From positions 2,459,998-2,523,997 of the forward strand of contig NC_064045.1 in assembly GCF_932526225.1 (NCBI RefSeq): a stretch of DNA of 64,000 nucleotides, given 5' to 3'. Below the pieces are notes generated by a model that had not been told where the DNA came from, made no database searches, and saw only the letters and a list, made by a program, of their open reading frames with translations. The translations under genes and the position numbers were made by a program. Position 1 is the first letter of the stretch, and each line of letters starts with the position of its first letter. Below, piece after piece: positions 63,778 through 64,000 of this stretch. This DNA is from Nematostella vectensis (Eukaryota; Cnidaria; Anthozoa; Actiniaria; Edwardsiidae).

Positions 63778-64000
63778 CTTATTGACGAGTTGTCAGCGTC
63801 TAAACTGGCGTTTAGCTTCCCCAATATATTGAAGGTTACAGCGGTTACATTGAATCATATAAATCACGTTTTTAGTATTGCAGGTTATGTGGGAGGTTAT
63901 AGGTCGTGTTTCACCTGTTGAGAAAGATGTGTAGCTTGTCAGGCCATCGGTTCTAATATAGGGGCAGGTTAGGCAGTTTTTTTCCGTAACGGAAAGCACC
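63778..64000 (-). pseudogene. Penelope-like element, 3' end with GIY-YIG motif (partial, unit 3)
   Basis: Copy of 37080-37310: CLTCPYIRTDGLTSYTSF, TCNTKNVIYMIQCNRCNLQY, then IGEAKRQF. A run of seven T (six in unit 2) at 63978-63984 shifts the frame. The element continues beyond the window. Confidence 0.75.

Noticed and set aside
1-64000. tRNA, rRNA or other structured RNA genes
   Set aside because: I saw no cloverleaf-like sequence with A and B boxes and no rRNA-like sequence; a covariance-model scan would be needed to exclude small ones.

Overview
The window looks like animal genomic DNA, most probably from an anthozoan cnidarian (a sea anemone or coral). Genes have GT-AG introns. The main genes are NLR-type innate immune receptors with a DZIP3-like HEPN domain, and the transposons are a cnidarian-like mix: two CR1/L2/Jockey-type LINEs with 2A-like motifs, Penelope, Copia, Ty3/gypsy, and pogo-like and other MITEs. 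The species call is inference; the gene families are read from the sequence.

The window is a tandem segmental duplication with three units of similar order: 5' flank, NLR gene (+), 45-bp minisatellite, E-box repeats, an EPTP/EAR-repeat gene (-), an Ulp1/C48-protease plus PHD-finger gene (+), a 2-kb AT-rich tract, then an inverted-repeat segment with a 22-bp minisatellite and a Penelope element. Unit 1 spans about 1721-17310, unit 2 about 17311-39830, unit 3 about 39830-64000. The left edge (1-1720) is a Ty3/gypsy element inserted into the inverted-repeat arm that precedes unit 1.

NLR-1 (5849-11359) and NLR-3 (44939-50589) are complete four-exon genes with matching splice phases: HEPN domain, heptad coiled coil, short linker exons, then one large NACHT-LRR exon (1180 and 1218 residues). 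NLR-2 (17311-25580) lost the HEPN exons at a breakpoint that fuses the Ulp1 gene of unit 1 to its exon 3, and it has a 2-bp deletion. The companion EPTP and Ulp1-PHD genes are damaged in every unit, but in different places.

Transposons are dated by empty sites in sister units: a LINE between the NLR-3 5' flank and its coding exons, a four-layer nest in the NLR-2 intron (pogo-like MITE, amplified 63-bp repeats, CR1 LINE, second LINE fragment), and a Copia element with a 5-bp target duplication and a half-tRNA primer site. Tandem repeats differ in copy number between units (45-bp repeat 5/25/5, 35-bp intronic repeat, coiled-coil heptads), so the cluster has been reshaped by unequal exchange.
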